From: Rusavskia elegans
Taxonomy: Eukaryota > Ascomycota > Lecanoromycetes > Teloschistales > Teloschistaceae
Reading direction: 5' to 3'
DNA: 64,000 bases
Assembly (NCBI GenBank): GCA_011316305.1
Contig: SAUG01000034.1
Coordinates: forward strand, 186,001 to 250,000
Shown here piece after piece: positions 48,239 to 60,748 of the stretch. The stretch's first letter is position 1. Every line of letters begins with the position of its first letter. A program made the position numbers and the translations under genes. The notes under the pieces were generated by a model that saw only the letters and a program-made list of their open reading frames with translations, was not told the origin of the DNA and ran no database searches.

Positions 48239-49565
48239 TTAGTGCTTCGCTGTGACAGCTTCACCAGTCAACTTCTCGACAGCTTCCTTAGCCCTACAAA
48301 GTTAGGCGATCAGCATCTTCCACGGCGAACGTTCTATATGGAAATCCAGAGGTACTCACATGTCACCCAACGCAACCATACAAATGGTCTGCCAAACGCC
48401 CAGGCCAATCCTAGGTGTAACGCCCCGGTATAGCCCCTTCAGCCCATTACTCGAGTAGATATATCTCGCCGTGTTTCCCACGGTCATCTTCTTCGGTCGG
48501 TTGGGATCGTCTTTCTTGCTCTGCATCTCCACGCGAATAACCTCAATCGGTTGGTTCCATGCGCTCAGTCCACCGCCCAGCCCACTTGCCAATACCTTCT
48601 CCATACTCCCCAATTTTTGGCCATCCTCTTCCCCTGTCACCTTTCTGATCCCCGTTTCCGCCAACCTGCTCAGTCCGAACCGACTTCCCCAGTTCGTTGT
48701 CTGCCGAATGGCCACGGCATTGACTCCCTTGTTGATCCCTTTGATCCCTTCCTTGCGATAGATATCCATGAAGGTGGCCCAGGTGCTGGGAGGTGTGATT
48801 CCCTTGGCCGCGACCTTGTGTTTTGTGATTTCCACGGTTTTCATGCAGGTGCAGAAGCCCATAGTGGCATAGGCTTGGGCGACACCACCGGCCATGCCGC
48901 CGGACACGCCACCAACGAAGTCATTCGCGCCAAAGGATTTAGCGTAGTATTCTGCTTCGGAGGCAACGAAGAGGAGGACGGCGCCTTTGGTGGAGGCCTC
49001 GATCCAGGCCCATGGGATGAGGCCTTGGTAGTCTGGTCAAAGAAAGCGAGATAACATCAGCGGAATACTACGTAGGAATGCAGAAGTAGGGAGATGAGCA
49101 AATGTATGCTTCTGATAGGTGATGTTGAGAGGCGATCAATGAAGAAAGGGCTGGGGAAACGCACAGCCAGCAACTCCTCCACGGGCCCATATCCTTGAGA
49201 GGGCACCAGCGAAAGTGTCCGATCGGTTGGCAGCCATTGTTGTCTTCACAACTTCAAGAGGCTTTGATATCTGTCAGCGATACGGTGGACTCCTTTTCTC
49301 TTTTGATGCTGAGGGTGCTTTACCTGGCCGAGGGTTGTAACTCTGGAACATCCCAGTTAGTGGCCGCGCGTGAGGAGTCTTGGAGTACATAGAGAATCGA
49401 CATACTCAAACATGTTCAGGCCACCTCCCACTGGACGACAGGTCTATCAGTTTGCTCCAGACTTTAGACCCAAAAAAACACCTTACATAGCAGATTACTG
49501 AATTTGATCGGCTTCTTCTCGAGTTTCTTGGGCTCCACACCGGCGAGGGGAGCAGCAGCGGCCAT
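48239..49565 (-). CDS. yhm2: mitochondrial citrate/oxoglutarate carrier Yhm2
   Basis: Six exons (49,487-49,565; 49,406-49,430; 49,324-49,342; 49,165-49,261; 48,360-49,032; 48,239-48,293) encode 315 residues, the usual length of a mitochondrial carrier. Yhm2 exchanges citrate for oxoglutarate across the inner membrane, supplying cytosolic NADPH and acetyl-CoA pathways; it also binds mtDNA in yeast. Carrier-repeat signatures are QPLEVVKTTMA (repeat 1) and QPIEVIRVEMQS (repeat 3). Highly characteristic Yhm2 blocks are SGGMAGGVAQAYATMGFCTC, KGINKGVNAVAIRQTTNWGS and GLYRGVTPRIGLGVWQT. Two exons are only 25 and 19 nt long. The last intron (48,294-48,359) is followed by a 55-nt exon ending TGEAVTAKH. 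The citrate synthase gene lies 595 bp upstream on the same strand. Confidence 0.95.
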
Positions 49566-50160
49566 AGCAGTCTAGGATTATCTTTTCGAAAGCCTGACCA
49601 AGGCAGACCTGACGCTTCCTCGCTGGTGTTTTGAAATGCTTCAAGGTCAATACGAGGTGCTGACGGTGTGCAGGATATTGGGAAGAACTTTCGGGCTGGG
49701 AGCTTTCCGTATGAAGCCGATACGGGTTGGTGGTTGTTGACACGCTTTTACGAAATACCCTGTAAGCAATGAAGAGGATTTGAATCTCTAAGGTGTATGT
49801 GTACAGTCAAGACGAGGGAGGAGTGATGATGACACGGGGAGGCATCGGGAAGCCGCAAACACAGGAACGGGCCGAGTTATTAAAGTTGTTGAACCTCAAA
49901 AGTCAAAACCCCCGGGCGGAGGCTATACTATACTAAGCCAAGCTCAGCCACAAAGTTAAAGTATCCCTGTTGCTGCATGCAGCTCTGCTAGTAAAATCGA
50001 GGTATTGACGGCAAAGGATCTTCTCGGGCCTCAACATGATTTCTGCCAGACGGTACTTGAGGTAGGGAGTCTGCAATTCTGAAGGTTATTCCAATCCTGC
50101 AAATCGGCCGCTGAAATCCACCACACATTATCCTAGCGATTTACAAGCACAACCGTATGT
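49566..50160. promoter_or_regulatory. intergenic between citrate synthase and Yhm2
   Basis: This 595-bp spacer holds the citrate synthase 3' end and the Yhm2 promoter. Nothing else is recognisable. Confidence 0.45.
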
Positions 50161-51956
50161 TTACAAAGTGGCTCCAACAAGCTTGGCCCACGCCTCCGTA
50201 CTGAACGACTTCGGGCGTTCGATAGGCGCACCGACTGCACGGTCGATGATCAATTGCGGGAGAACACCAATAGCTCGAGAGACACCGAAGAGGACAGTGT
50301 AGTAGCTGGATTCCGTAAGGCCGTAGTATTGAAGAAGGACACCAGAGTGCTGGGTCGGTCAGTCTTCTGACAAAGGCCAATGCCTGCCCAGGGAACTTAC
50401 AGCATCAACGTTGGGGTATGGGTTCTTCGTCTTCCCATGCTCAGTCAGCACACCGGGAGCGATGTTGTACACTTGGCTGACAAGTTTGAACATGGGGTCG
50501 TCCGGAAGATGCTTTTGGGCGAATTCCCGTTGTGACATGTATCGCGGATCCGTCTTGCGAAGGACCGCGTGCCCGTAACCAGGCACCACCTGTCCGCTCT
50601 TCAGCGTGGACCATAGATAATCCGTGACGGCCTTGTCGCTAAGATCGCTGCCGATTGCGCTCTTCATCTTCTGTAGCCAGTTAAGCACTTCTTGGTTGGC
50701 GCTAAAGTTTCGTTAGCATACGCACACTCTTCCCATCGTTCAAGGGCCTCACAGTCCGTGTAACGGGCCAGCCAAGCCTTGCAAACCAGCGGAGAGGGAA
50801 AGCATAGGGGAGCTCAGGGCGCTGCCGACCAAGTGTGTAGTATGGGCGCTGACGTTTCCGCCTTCATGATCGGTGTGGATGGTCAGGTACAAACGCATCA
50901 ACTCGACAAAGTCGTTATTCTCGGCAAAGCCTAATTGATTGGCAAAGTTGAATGAATAATCCTTGTCCTTCTGCACAGCCGGTACCTTGCCGTCCTTGAA
51001 CACGTTCCGGTATATCCGAGCGGCGATGGTGGGAAGCTTGGCAATGAGATCCATTGAATCCTCGAAGGTATGACTCCAGTACTCCTTCTTGTTCATGCCT
51101 TTGGCGTAGGCTTTCGAGAATGACGACTCGTGTTCCAGGGCTGTGACAGCGATGGACAATTGTGCCATTGGGTGGAGGTCGTTAGGGCAGCGATCAATGA
51201 GTTCCTCAATGAATTTGGGGACATCGGAGCGTGCAGCCCATTCGGCAGACAGATCTCGGACTTGTTGTTCGCTTGGAACTTGGCCAGTAAGGAGGAGCCA
51301 GAAGAGGCCTATCCAAGTCAGTAGAAAACCAAGGCAACTGACCACACCATACTACCTTCGGGTAGAGGCTCTTGTCCACCAGGGGCTTTCGGCAGTAATT
51401 GCTGGCATTCGGGGATCTACAATGTAGTATCAGCTCGACCACTGGACATTCAAAAGCTCCACTGGAATGTCACCCACAGTCTTTCCTCTGAATCGAATGC
51501 CCTCTTCTGAGTCAAGGACCGAGCCCTAGATCCAGTCAACCCAAGGTCAGGGTTGGTCGTGCGAGGGCTCCTTGCCTCCCAAACAAGCGACTTGATTCCT
51601 CGGGCACCGCCATACACTTGATCCAAGGTAACCTCGCCGACAACTTTGGAGCCATAGTCTCTGTAGGACTGCAATCAACGGGTGGAGAGATAACAGAAGA
51701 CGTTGCGAGGCACCGTACTTTCGAAGCTTCTTGATCTTCTCAATCTCACCTGGCAGCTGCTCTGCGAAGGTCTCCTTCAAAGACTACACGGTGAGACATC
51801 AGAAGAGCTCTTGATAGCTACGAACCGACAACGTACTTGTGTCTTGGCTGACGAGTAATGTCGGGCGCCATTGATGGCGAGTGATCGGATTGGAGAGAAG
51901 ACTGAGGGAACAGATGAACGCAGAACAGGTCTGCTCAAGCGCAGAACCGTCGCCAT
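50161..51956 (-). CDS. cit1: mitochondrial citrate synthase
   Basis: Eight exons (51,837-51,956; 51,719-51,783; 51,576-51,660; 51,478-51,525; 51,357-51,416; 50,753-51,309; 50,401-50,701; 50,161-50,349) give 474 residues, a normal length. The enzyme condenses oxaloacetate with acetyl-CoA to start the TCA cycle. The start [20 protein letters not shown] is a presequence ending near [10 protein letters not shown]. Family blocks include [20 protein letters not shown] and [12 protein letters not shown]. The catalytic residues are in place: His in [14 protein letters not shown], His in [16 protein letters not shown] and Asp in [14 protein letters not shown]. The intron 51,526-51,575 has a GC donor (AG|GCAAGG) instead of GT; only this junction gives the conserved [17 protein letters not shown]. 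The other introns are GT-AG. Confidence 0.95.
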
Positions 51957-52747
51957 CGTGGGAGAGAATGGATTTGTTGGAAAGAAGAGAGAAAGGTTGG
52001 GTGAGGGAGGACTCGGAGGAGCTCACCCAACACCGACGTAATAATTCCACAGCGCTAGGGAAGAAAGATTTCCCTTTGGCTAAGGTACCTTAAGGTAACA
52101 ATAATGCGGTGGTATCCAATTTATGCTCGGTCCGTGGCACACCACCTTGGCTGGCAATGTAATTAGAGAAGCTTCCGCAATTGACAGCACGAATTTTAAG
52201 GTAAATCTCAAGAACAGAAATGATACCTACCTTACTCTTAAGCCAAAATAGCAGCTCATCAGAATATTTTCCGTCACGCTAAGCGGAGTCTGAGTCAGCA
52301 GCCGCTCCGTTGCCAGCCCTACAGTACTCCGTACCAAATCAACTCCTGTTCCTGTCCAGACTTCACTCCCTCAACAACCTCACTTGCCACCACTCCAACC
52401 CATCCACATTCATCATCAAAATAAGCAGTACTGGGCCGATCGCAAAACAACTTCGCTGCGCCCTGAGGAGTGCAGTACACAGTAGCAGGCAACTTAGTTT
52501 TCCAGTTGTGGTCGACAGCTGTGCCCCCGCCTTGTAATCTCTCGGTTTGCACTTCGACCCGTTTAGAGTCCTCATCGTTCTGGATGATATAGCAAGGCCT
52601 CAACTCACCTTACATTTTGCTTCTTTCATATAGACTGTCTTCTCAACAGGTACTGGTTCGACGTGCGATAGATTATCCACTTTTCCGGATTAACTGCGTA
52701 CGAGCGAGTGGACCTGAGCAGCTGGCGTAGACTCGACAGCAGCCAAT
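51957..52747. promoter_or_regulatory. divergent promoter region cit1/seb1
   Basis: The 791 bp between divergent genes. A minus-strand ORF at 52,319-52,603 (94 codons, containing LPATVYCTPQGAAKLFC) is open and has protein-like composition, but I recognise no family and see no supporting splice or start signals, so it is left as a possibility. Otherwise nothing is seen. Confidence 0.4.
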
Positions 52748-55441
52748 ATGTCGTCCTGCGTCGCAGAACTCGATGCAATCCTGCAATCGATGCTGACCAT
52801 GAAGGCACCGGGAGTATCAGGATCCAAAATCAACAGCATCACTCAGCTGTGCAACGCCAATATCCAGGTCAGTCAAACACCTACTCATACCTCTCTCATG
52901 CCAGGAACAGAACCCTCACTGACACTCCACTTCATCCACAGTCCGAATCGGTTCTGATCCAGAAGATATACACTCACTTCAAGAAAGCCCCGGGACCCTA
53001 TAAGTTGGGCGTTCTTTACGTCGTAGATTCTGTAACACGGTCCTGGGTAGAACAAGCCCGAAAGGCAGGACAGCAGCCCAGTGCTTCCGCTGCCTATGGC
53101 ACATATGGTGCTGGTGTATACCGTGTGACTGAATTGTTGCCGATGCTGATGTCCGATATCTCGAGCTCTGCTCCAGAAGATCAAAAGGTACGCCCAATAA
53201 ATTATATATGCCCCATGCCTGGGGTGAATTCACAGTTCGCAAGGCTCGTACGCTTGATGCCGTTTGTCAAGCAGGCTCGTAATAGGCAACAATTCCCTCA
53301 AGTAATCTTTTCCGTTCATCTGCTCACATATCGCATGTGCGTACTAGGCTAGAATCAAGAAGCTCATAGACATATGGGAACGTGGAAATACATTTCCCAA
53401 TGAAATGCTTTCTTCGTTCAAGGAGAAACTCGATGCACCCGCACACGGTAAGACTCCTAGGCCTTATGACCACAACATCCGATGCTCAGAAAAACTGGCG
53501 AGAAACATCGCTTCTGATACGATTCTCTCTACTGTAGGCGTAAAATCAACGACCCCTCTTGGTAGTCCACCGAAAGATTTCATTCCCTTGGCAAATGGTT
53601 CAGAACAGCCGGTCAACTCGGGAGGCCATGCCAACGGTGCACCTCCGGCAGATACATCAGCCATCCTCAAAGCTCTGGCAGACATGGCCAAGACAAATAC
53701 TGGAACACCGGTCCAGGCTAGTGCAAGCAATGTAACAAATTTCCAGAATTCATTTCCGCAAAACGTGCCTGCACCTGTAAATCAAGCTCCATCTGTACCG
53801 CCTGCGTCTCGGGCCGTAGGTGTTGTTCCTGGAGTGAACGGAGGAGCTACGCCTTTCATGGGATCGAGTAGTGCATCTGGTAATTTCCCCCCAAACCTAC
53901 CACACCAGCCTCCGAACATGCAGCTCCCGGCGCCTATGCCGATACAAGGCAACGGGGCTCCAGCCATGACTCCCGAAGTGCAGCAACAGTTGGAAATTCT
54001 TAAAGCCCTCCAAGCCCAGGGTGTCCCACAAGATCAATGGGCCACTGTGTTGTCGGTCGTGATGGCTCAGGCCGGCGGGGCGATGTCAAATCAACAGGCT
54101 GCACCACCCCAACATGGCTGGCAGCAAGCTGGAGAAGGATATGGAGATCTGTCACGTGACCGTAATGGTTTCGACAAACCATCCCTTCGGTCGCCCTCTG
54201 GGCGGTTTAGCAACGCTCGTTCACGGTCTCGCTCGCCTGTAACCTGGGATAGACGTAATGCAAGTCCACCTCACCGTCGCGACAGCCCTGTGTATGGCGA
54301 ATATGCTAGAGATGCACATAACAACGACCGCGGTGGCTTCGGCCGCTCTGATAGAGGTAGAGGAGGAAACCAATTTCGCCAACGAAGTCCAGGCCGGAAC
54401 CGTAGGAGCCCAAGTCCTCGTCGAGCCAGCCATGAACGTGGATTGCCCCCACCAGGCCCCAAAATGGTTGAGTATGATCCAAACCTTCGCCAAGGAACCA
54501 TCAAGGGTACGTACAGCCGAGCAAACATCCATAACTAGAACGCCTTCTGACCAATCACTAGTCCTCAGCAGAACATTGTTTGTCGGTGGTGTCACGTAAG
54601 AATACCACGGCCATCCAAGAGCCAGTCAGGTTATTGACTTCGCTATAGGTGTTCTGACGATGAACTACGCGAGATCTTCGCCCAGTTTGGAATAGTCCAG
54701 ACATGCATCGTCAATGTAGACAAACGCCATGCTTTTGTCAAGATGATCAGCCGAAAGGATGCTCAGCAGGCTCGCGATGGGATGGAGCGATACAAGTCTC
54801 CTGACATGCAGCTTCGCGTGAGTTAGACTGTTCCGTACTGACACCGAAGAATCCGACTAACCCGTTCTCAACCAGACACGATGGGGAGTCGGCTTCGGCC
54901 CCCGAGATTGCAGCGACTACTCTACTGGCATCAGTATCGTGCCTATTGCGAGATTGACTGATGCTGATCGCAAATGGATGTTGACTGCCGAGTATGGTGG
55001 TTCGGGCGGCAAACCGATTGATTCCGGGATGGTGGTCGAAGAACCAGACATCGAGATCGGCGCTGGTGTTTCATCCAAAGGTATGCTGCCCCCCCACCCA
55101 TGACTTGGTTGCTCTTGCGGGTGCATGGAATGAATACTGACGGGTGCCCTTGATCAGCCATCTCGCGTCGCATGGCCACCGACCAGGGTGGCTATCAAGG
55201 CCCACGTTCTTCGCGCGATGGGCCAGCTTTCAATCCGAATCGGATCAACAACAATGCAAACGGAAGCCGATTTCGCCAACCAGACCGAAGCCAGGATCGC
55301 GAGATTGCCAATCCAAACCACAACGCCATTGGTGTCCCTCCGGCCATTCCCAACTTTGGATTCCAATTCCCAACACTTCCAAACGGGATGCCCATGTTCC
55401 CCCCAGGCATGATGCCCCCTGGACCTCCAGGCCCATCTTAG
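52748..55441 (+). CDS. Seb1/Nrd1-like CID-RRM RNA-processing factor
   Basis: Eight exons (52,748-52,867; 52,942-53,187; 53,348-53,447; 53,538-54,506; 54,562-54,595; 54,649-54,817; 54,876-55,080; 55,158-55,441) give 708 residues. Seb1 and Nrd1 bind the phosphorylated tail of RNA polymerase II through a CID and bind nascent RNA through an RRM, guiding transcription termination and 3'-end choice in the nucleus. The CID spans about residues 1-150 (YKLGVLYVVDSVTRSWVEQA; TELLPMLMSD; ARIKKLIDIWERGNTFP). A Pro/Gln/Gly-rich linker and an SR/RGG-like region (SRSRSP; RGGFGRSDRGRGG) follow. The RRM has RNP2 LFVGGV and RNP1-like RHAFVKM. The tail is Pro/Gly/Met-rich. The intron 53,188-53,347 is long (160 nt) and could hide a second small intron; 53,448-53,537 is in frame and may be retained in other predictions. 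Confidence 0.88.
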
Positions 55442-56150
55442 GCATCTACCGATGTTGCGTCCCAAAACACGCCACTGCGAAAAGAGTTAACAAAGTCATC
55501 AGCATAAGATCGGAGTTGGGCACTTAACGGCGCAGGATGCGTTCACATGAGCTGGAGTTCTTTAGGTTTCACCGGTTAGGGAGGAACCAGCGATACCCGG
55601 ACATGGCGTGGCGGATGTTGATCCTGTGAACTCTTCATCTATACCTTTTCATTCTTCGATCCTGGCTTACGGTATGTGATTGAGATCATGTCGTCGATCT
55701 CATTCGGGTTGCGACCTGCAAATGTCGATGGCAGTAATGATTCGTGTTTCCATGGGTAGGTGAAGTATCGAGATGGCCTATGACAGCCAGAATCGGACTG
55801 CCAGATCTACTGCAAGGATGAGATGGTAGCAGGCCAATGCTTGGTGCGCAGGAGCACTCAGCACAGGGAGTGGTTTGCGGTTTGCTTCCATAACAATTGA
55901 GCTACTGCTACTTTGGAGATGTTTATTCCTTGCACCGTGTGATGACTATCTTTGTTTTCGACTCAGTTCCCGCCAAGCACCACACCTAGCAGATAATCGA
56001 GTAATCGTTGCATCCGTTACCGACCTTACGAAGAAATGCGTGTGTGCGAGCGAAGATAACGGAAAGTAACTTACTTAGATCCCGTTTAGCAGAGCCGATT
56101 CATTGACTTCCAACTCGTATATATATTAAGCGCAAACCCTTTTCCGAGTG
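55442..56150. other. 3' flank up to the RIP boundary
   Basis: Ordinary DNA downstream of the Seb1-like gene; it should include its 3' untranslated region. Only short unsupported ORFs are present. Composition turns AT-rich at about 56,150. Confidence 0.45.
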
Positions 56151-58074
56151 AATGAATATAGAGTTCTAGTTAGTATAGTATTCAAATATACTAATTAAAA
56201 TTTATTTCGTTCTATTTTATTAAAGGCTAGCGGGCGTTTCTAAATCGTATAAAAAAAGAAATAATAAATAAAAATTTCTCTATTTATTTTAAAATTTTAA
56301 TTAATATTCTATCAATATTTTTTTATATCTAATTATTTTATCTATATCAATATAGAAAAAATATTAATAATTATTAATAGATTTTATTATATTTATTAGA
56401 AGTATTTAATACGCCGAATAATACTTGAAAAAAATAAAATTTAAATAAAAAAAATCTACGAACCGATATAAAATTTAAAGCTATTATAATAGTTGATATT
56501 ATACTATCTATTTATATAATAATTGTGAAATATAATTTTAAATTATTGAAATTATTGAAATTATATTAGTTATCTAGTAAAATATTTATCGAAATTTATA
56601 GAAAAAAAGAATATTTTAAAGAAAAAAATCCAATAGAATTTTAATAATTTAATATAATTATATTCAATTTTTGATTTGGATAACGTAATAGAAAAAATTA
56701 TATATTCTGGAAATTTAATAGATTTAACGTTTTTCGAAATTAAAAATTCGAATTTTTTCTATTAATAAAAGAATCGATTTTATATAAAATTTATATATAG
56801 AGAGATTATATAATAGATCGTATCGATTTTATCGTAAAAATCGATCGAATTAAAATTAAATTTAGAAAAAATTTTGAATTTTAAAATAATTACGTAATTT
56901 AATCAATTGATATTTCTAATATACAATCGTAAAAGATTAAATATAAATTTCGAATAATTAAAAAATATCTATTTTTATATTAAATTATTTCTATTCGTTT
57001 CAACAAACGTTTAAATTTTTAAAAAAATTTCTAACTAACTAATATTATAGATCGATTTAAAATGATAATAATAGTTTGATATTTTTATATAAATAGAAAT
57101 TTCTTCTATTAACAAACGAATAAAGCTAAACGCTAAATCTAATTAGATATTAAATTTCGTAGAATTAATAAATCGCGGTTAACGAAATTTAATTAGCGTA
57201 TAGTACTATTAGCTAAAGTTTCTATATTTATTAATTTTATCTAAACTTTTGATAGTTTAAATAGTTTATAATAGATATTACTAAAACGAAAAAATAGTAT
57301 CGCTTTCGATACGCTCGTATTAAACGTTTTAAAACTTAAAAAACGTTATAAATAAAAACGTTAAAAGACTAGAAAGAAAATAGTATTACTAGAAATCGAA
57401 TCTAAATCTATCGGGTTATATATTTAAATATAAAACAACGATCGTTTCCGATTCGAAAATCCGATCCGAATTTTAATAAATTAGTTTAATCTAACTCGCT
57501 AAACGGTTTAAATCGGTTTTTAATATTAGAATCGAAAATCAAATCGGATTATAAAATAAAAACCGATAGAAATTCGATTCGATCTACTAAACTTTCTAAA
57601 TATAGTATAATATTATAAATAAACTATATATATCTTTTCTATTAATGTAATTTATTTAAATAATATATATTTTATCTAACTAGAATCATTTTAACTAGCG
57701 TAATTAATTAACTAGAAGATTTTTAAATAGATAGATATAATTTTAATACTGGAATTATACTTTTATACTAGAATTTAACGGTTTTAACAAATCGAATCCG
57801 GATTTCTAGATTCGATTCGGATCAAATCGAATTAGCTAATTTAGATTCGAAATCCGATTCGACGATCAGTTTCCTCCCGGTATATACTACTACTACGCTA
57901 TAGCGTTAAATAATTAAAGTATTTTTACAAAAGCGAATATATTATAATTAGATTTTATTAAATATAAAAAAAGATATAAAAATATATAAACATTAAAAAT
58001 AAAAAAATAACGAAAATTAATATTTTTATAAACGTTTCGGTTTTAATTCGGAACGACGCGGAAAATCTACTAAT

Positions 58075-58433
58075 TAGACTGGTCGGTTCGGATCGGATTT
58101 TCGTCGAATCGTCGGATATCCGATCCGATTTTAGTAACCCGATTCGGATTCGACCCGACTATAAAATATATTTAATAAAATATATTTTTAATAGTTTAAT
58201 AAAGATAATATATTTAAATAATATATTTTCTCGAATTAGAATATTTCTAGCTAGCGTGATTAATTAATTAGAATTTTTTTAGTAAATTCGTATAAAAGTT
58301 ATACTAGCTTTATAGTTTTATACTAGAGTTTGGCAGTTTTGACAGATCGAGTCGGATTACGATTTAGAACTCGAAATTCGATCGGGTCGAATTGGCCAAC
58401 CCGGGTTCGAAATCCGATCCGACGGTCAGTCTA
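58075..58433 (+). mobile_element. 359-bp hAT-like MITE with 8-bp target duplication
   Basis: Starts TAGACTGGTCGGTTCGGAT and ends ATCCGACGGTCAGTCTA, whose reverse complement TAGACTGACCGTCGGAT pairs with the start. The flanks are CTACTAAT (58,067-58,074) and CTACTAAC (58,434-58,441), an 8-bp target duplication with one C/T difference. The ends contain repeated GATCCG and CCGATCCG motifs. Too short for a transposase. Confidence 0.75.
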
Positions 58434-60748
58434 CTACTAACGATATAGATATTTAAAATTTCGATTGCTATAATATTATTAGAATATAATTAGATAGTAA
58501 ATAATAATAAATTCTAGATTAATTTATTTAATAATATTAAATTTTAGATAAAAAAAACGTTCGTTATATCCGTTAATAGAATTTACATAATATATTCAAT
58601 TTAATTATCTATAAAAACTATTATATTAAAATCTATATCTTTTCTATTTTACTAGATATTAGAAACGCTGGCCTATCTTTCGTCGATTTATAATTCTTTC
58701 TATTTCGAACTAATTAGAATTTTATTTCGATAATTTTATTTTAATAATAAAAAGCTCGTTATTAATCGAAAGTCGATTAAAAGAATATTCGCTAGTAGAT
58801 ACTAGTTTTCATTATATTATAGAAATAATAGAATGGATTATTATAGTAGAAAGAAATTTTAATTTATATACGAAATATTCGATTTTATAAATTTCTTTAA
58901 AAGAATTCGTTCGTTAATATAAAAAACTTCAATTTATAATATCCGATAGTATATATCCGTAATAAAATTTAAATAAAAATTATTATCTAATTTATAAAAT
59001 CAGATTTTATATAGATTATTATAACGGATTTTAGAAAAAAACGATACTAAATATTATTATATCTTTTATTTTTATATTTTTAATAGATTTTAATCGTTTT
59101 ATATTTTCCGATAGTAGATTTAATAGAATATTTAAAGTATTTTTAGATGGAAAATCTAGTACTAGTTTATTAAAAACTATATCGATAGCGAAAATTAATT
59201 ATATTATTTAAAATAAATTATAAAAATAGAATATTTTCGATTTAATTTTTATCCGAACATTCTATAAAGTATAAACTAGAAATAACTACTATTAAATATT
59301 AAATATTTGATATATTTCGATTATCTATCGATGTATAGATAATATATCGTAGATACTAGAATTTTCGTTTATAATTTCTAGAAGATATAACGCTAAGAAG
59401 TTAATGTAAATATATAATATCGACTACTAATAATAGTTAATAAAATTTTCTAGTTATATTCGAATATAATAATAATAACCAAATATATTTAATTAACTAC
59501 GAAATTTAATAATCTATTTAAAAATTAGTAGAACTTTTCTAATATATTTATATATAATCGTTAATATATAATTTATATTAGAAAATCTTATAACGTAAAT
59601 ACGAAGTCAACCGTAATTATATTAAATAGTATTTTCGGAAAAATTAGATTAAAGAAATTATAAAATGATTAAAATCTATATCGTTTCGTTTAATTTAACT
59701 AGTATTAATAATAGTATTCTATATATTTTTTTAATCTTTTTATATATTTTATAATTAAAAATCGATAGATAAAGTTTTTTTTATATACGATAATTTCTCT
59801 AATATTACCGATTATAAAATTCGCCGATAATTTCGTCTATAAATTTACCCGAGATATAAAATCGATTTCGGCTATTTCTAAAAAAATAGTAAAAAAAATT
59901 TAATATATATTTAAAAATTAAAAATAGAAATATAATAATTGTTAATTATAATATTATAATTTAATTTATAAATTCGTTATAATATAATAATTTTAATAAA
60001 TCGTTTATTATTAACGTAGCTTTTTTAGTACGTTATTTAAATTTATCTAGTATTTCGATAAACGCTATATAATATATAAATATAATTATATCAAAAACGT
60101 ATTAGAATTTATTTTATTATTTATTAATTTTAGTATTTCTATATAATACGTCAAGAATTATTATAATGAACTATTTCTAATAATCTAAAATTATTTTTTT
60201 CGGAATTAAATCATCTATTTGTAATAGTAAATTAGTTTATATATTTTTAATATTATAGATTTCTTTAGTAAATTCTACTACTACTGACTACTGAATAATT
60301 TTTTAAATAAAAGATAAATACCGCGAGTTTATTAGTTCGATAAATTTATCTATTTCGCGAATAGGATTTTTTTTTTTTTGAAAACTTTTTAATTTTAATA
60401 CTATCTAAAATAAATTTCCTTTCCGCTATTAATATAATATATCGAAATTGATATATATATTTTAATATTAGATATATAGAAATAGAAAGCTAATAGAAAA
60501 ACGATATAATAGAAATATTTAAAAGCTAAATCAATTCTAGTAATCTATTCGCTATTTAAAGTAATTATACGAGATATAAAAATATCTTTTTTACTAAAAA
60601 ACTATTTATTAGTAATAAATATATACTTTTCGGTCTCGTTACTTTCTATATTTTAGTAAACGATTCTAAATTATTTAAATCATTTATTTTATAATATAAT
60701 CGAAGTTTTAAACTTTTAATACGAATATATTTCAAAATCTTCGGTCTA

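Noticed and set aside
52319..52603. 94-codon minus-strand ORF between cit1 and the Seb1-like gene
   Set aside because: Protein-like composition, but no recognised motif, signal peptide or splice support; it lies in a divergent promoter.
53188..53347. possible extra small exon within the long Seb1-like intron (after TTCACAG at about 53,235)
   Set aside because: Any such exon would insert residues into the middle of the CID, where the family goes directly from EDQK to RIKKL; the single intron gives the expected junction.
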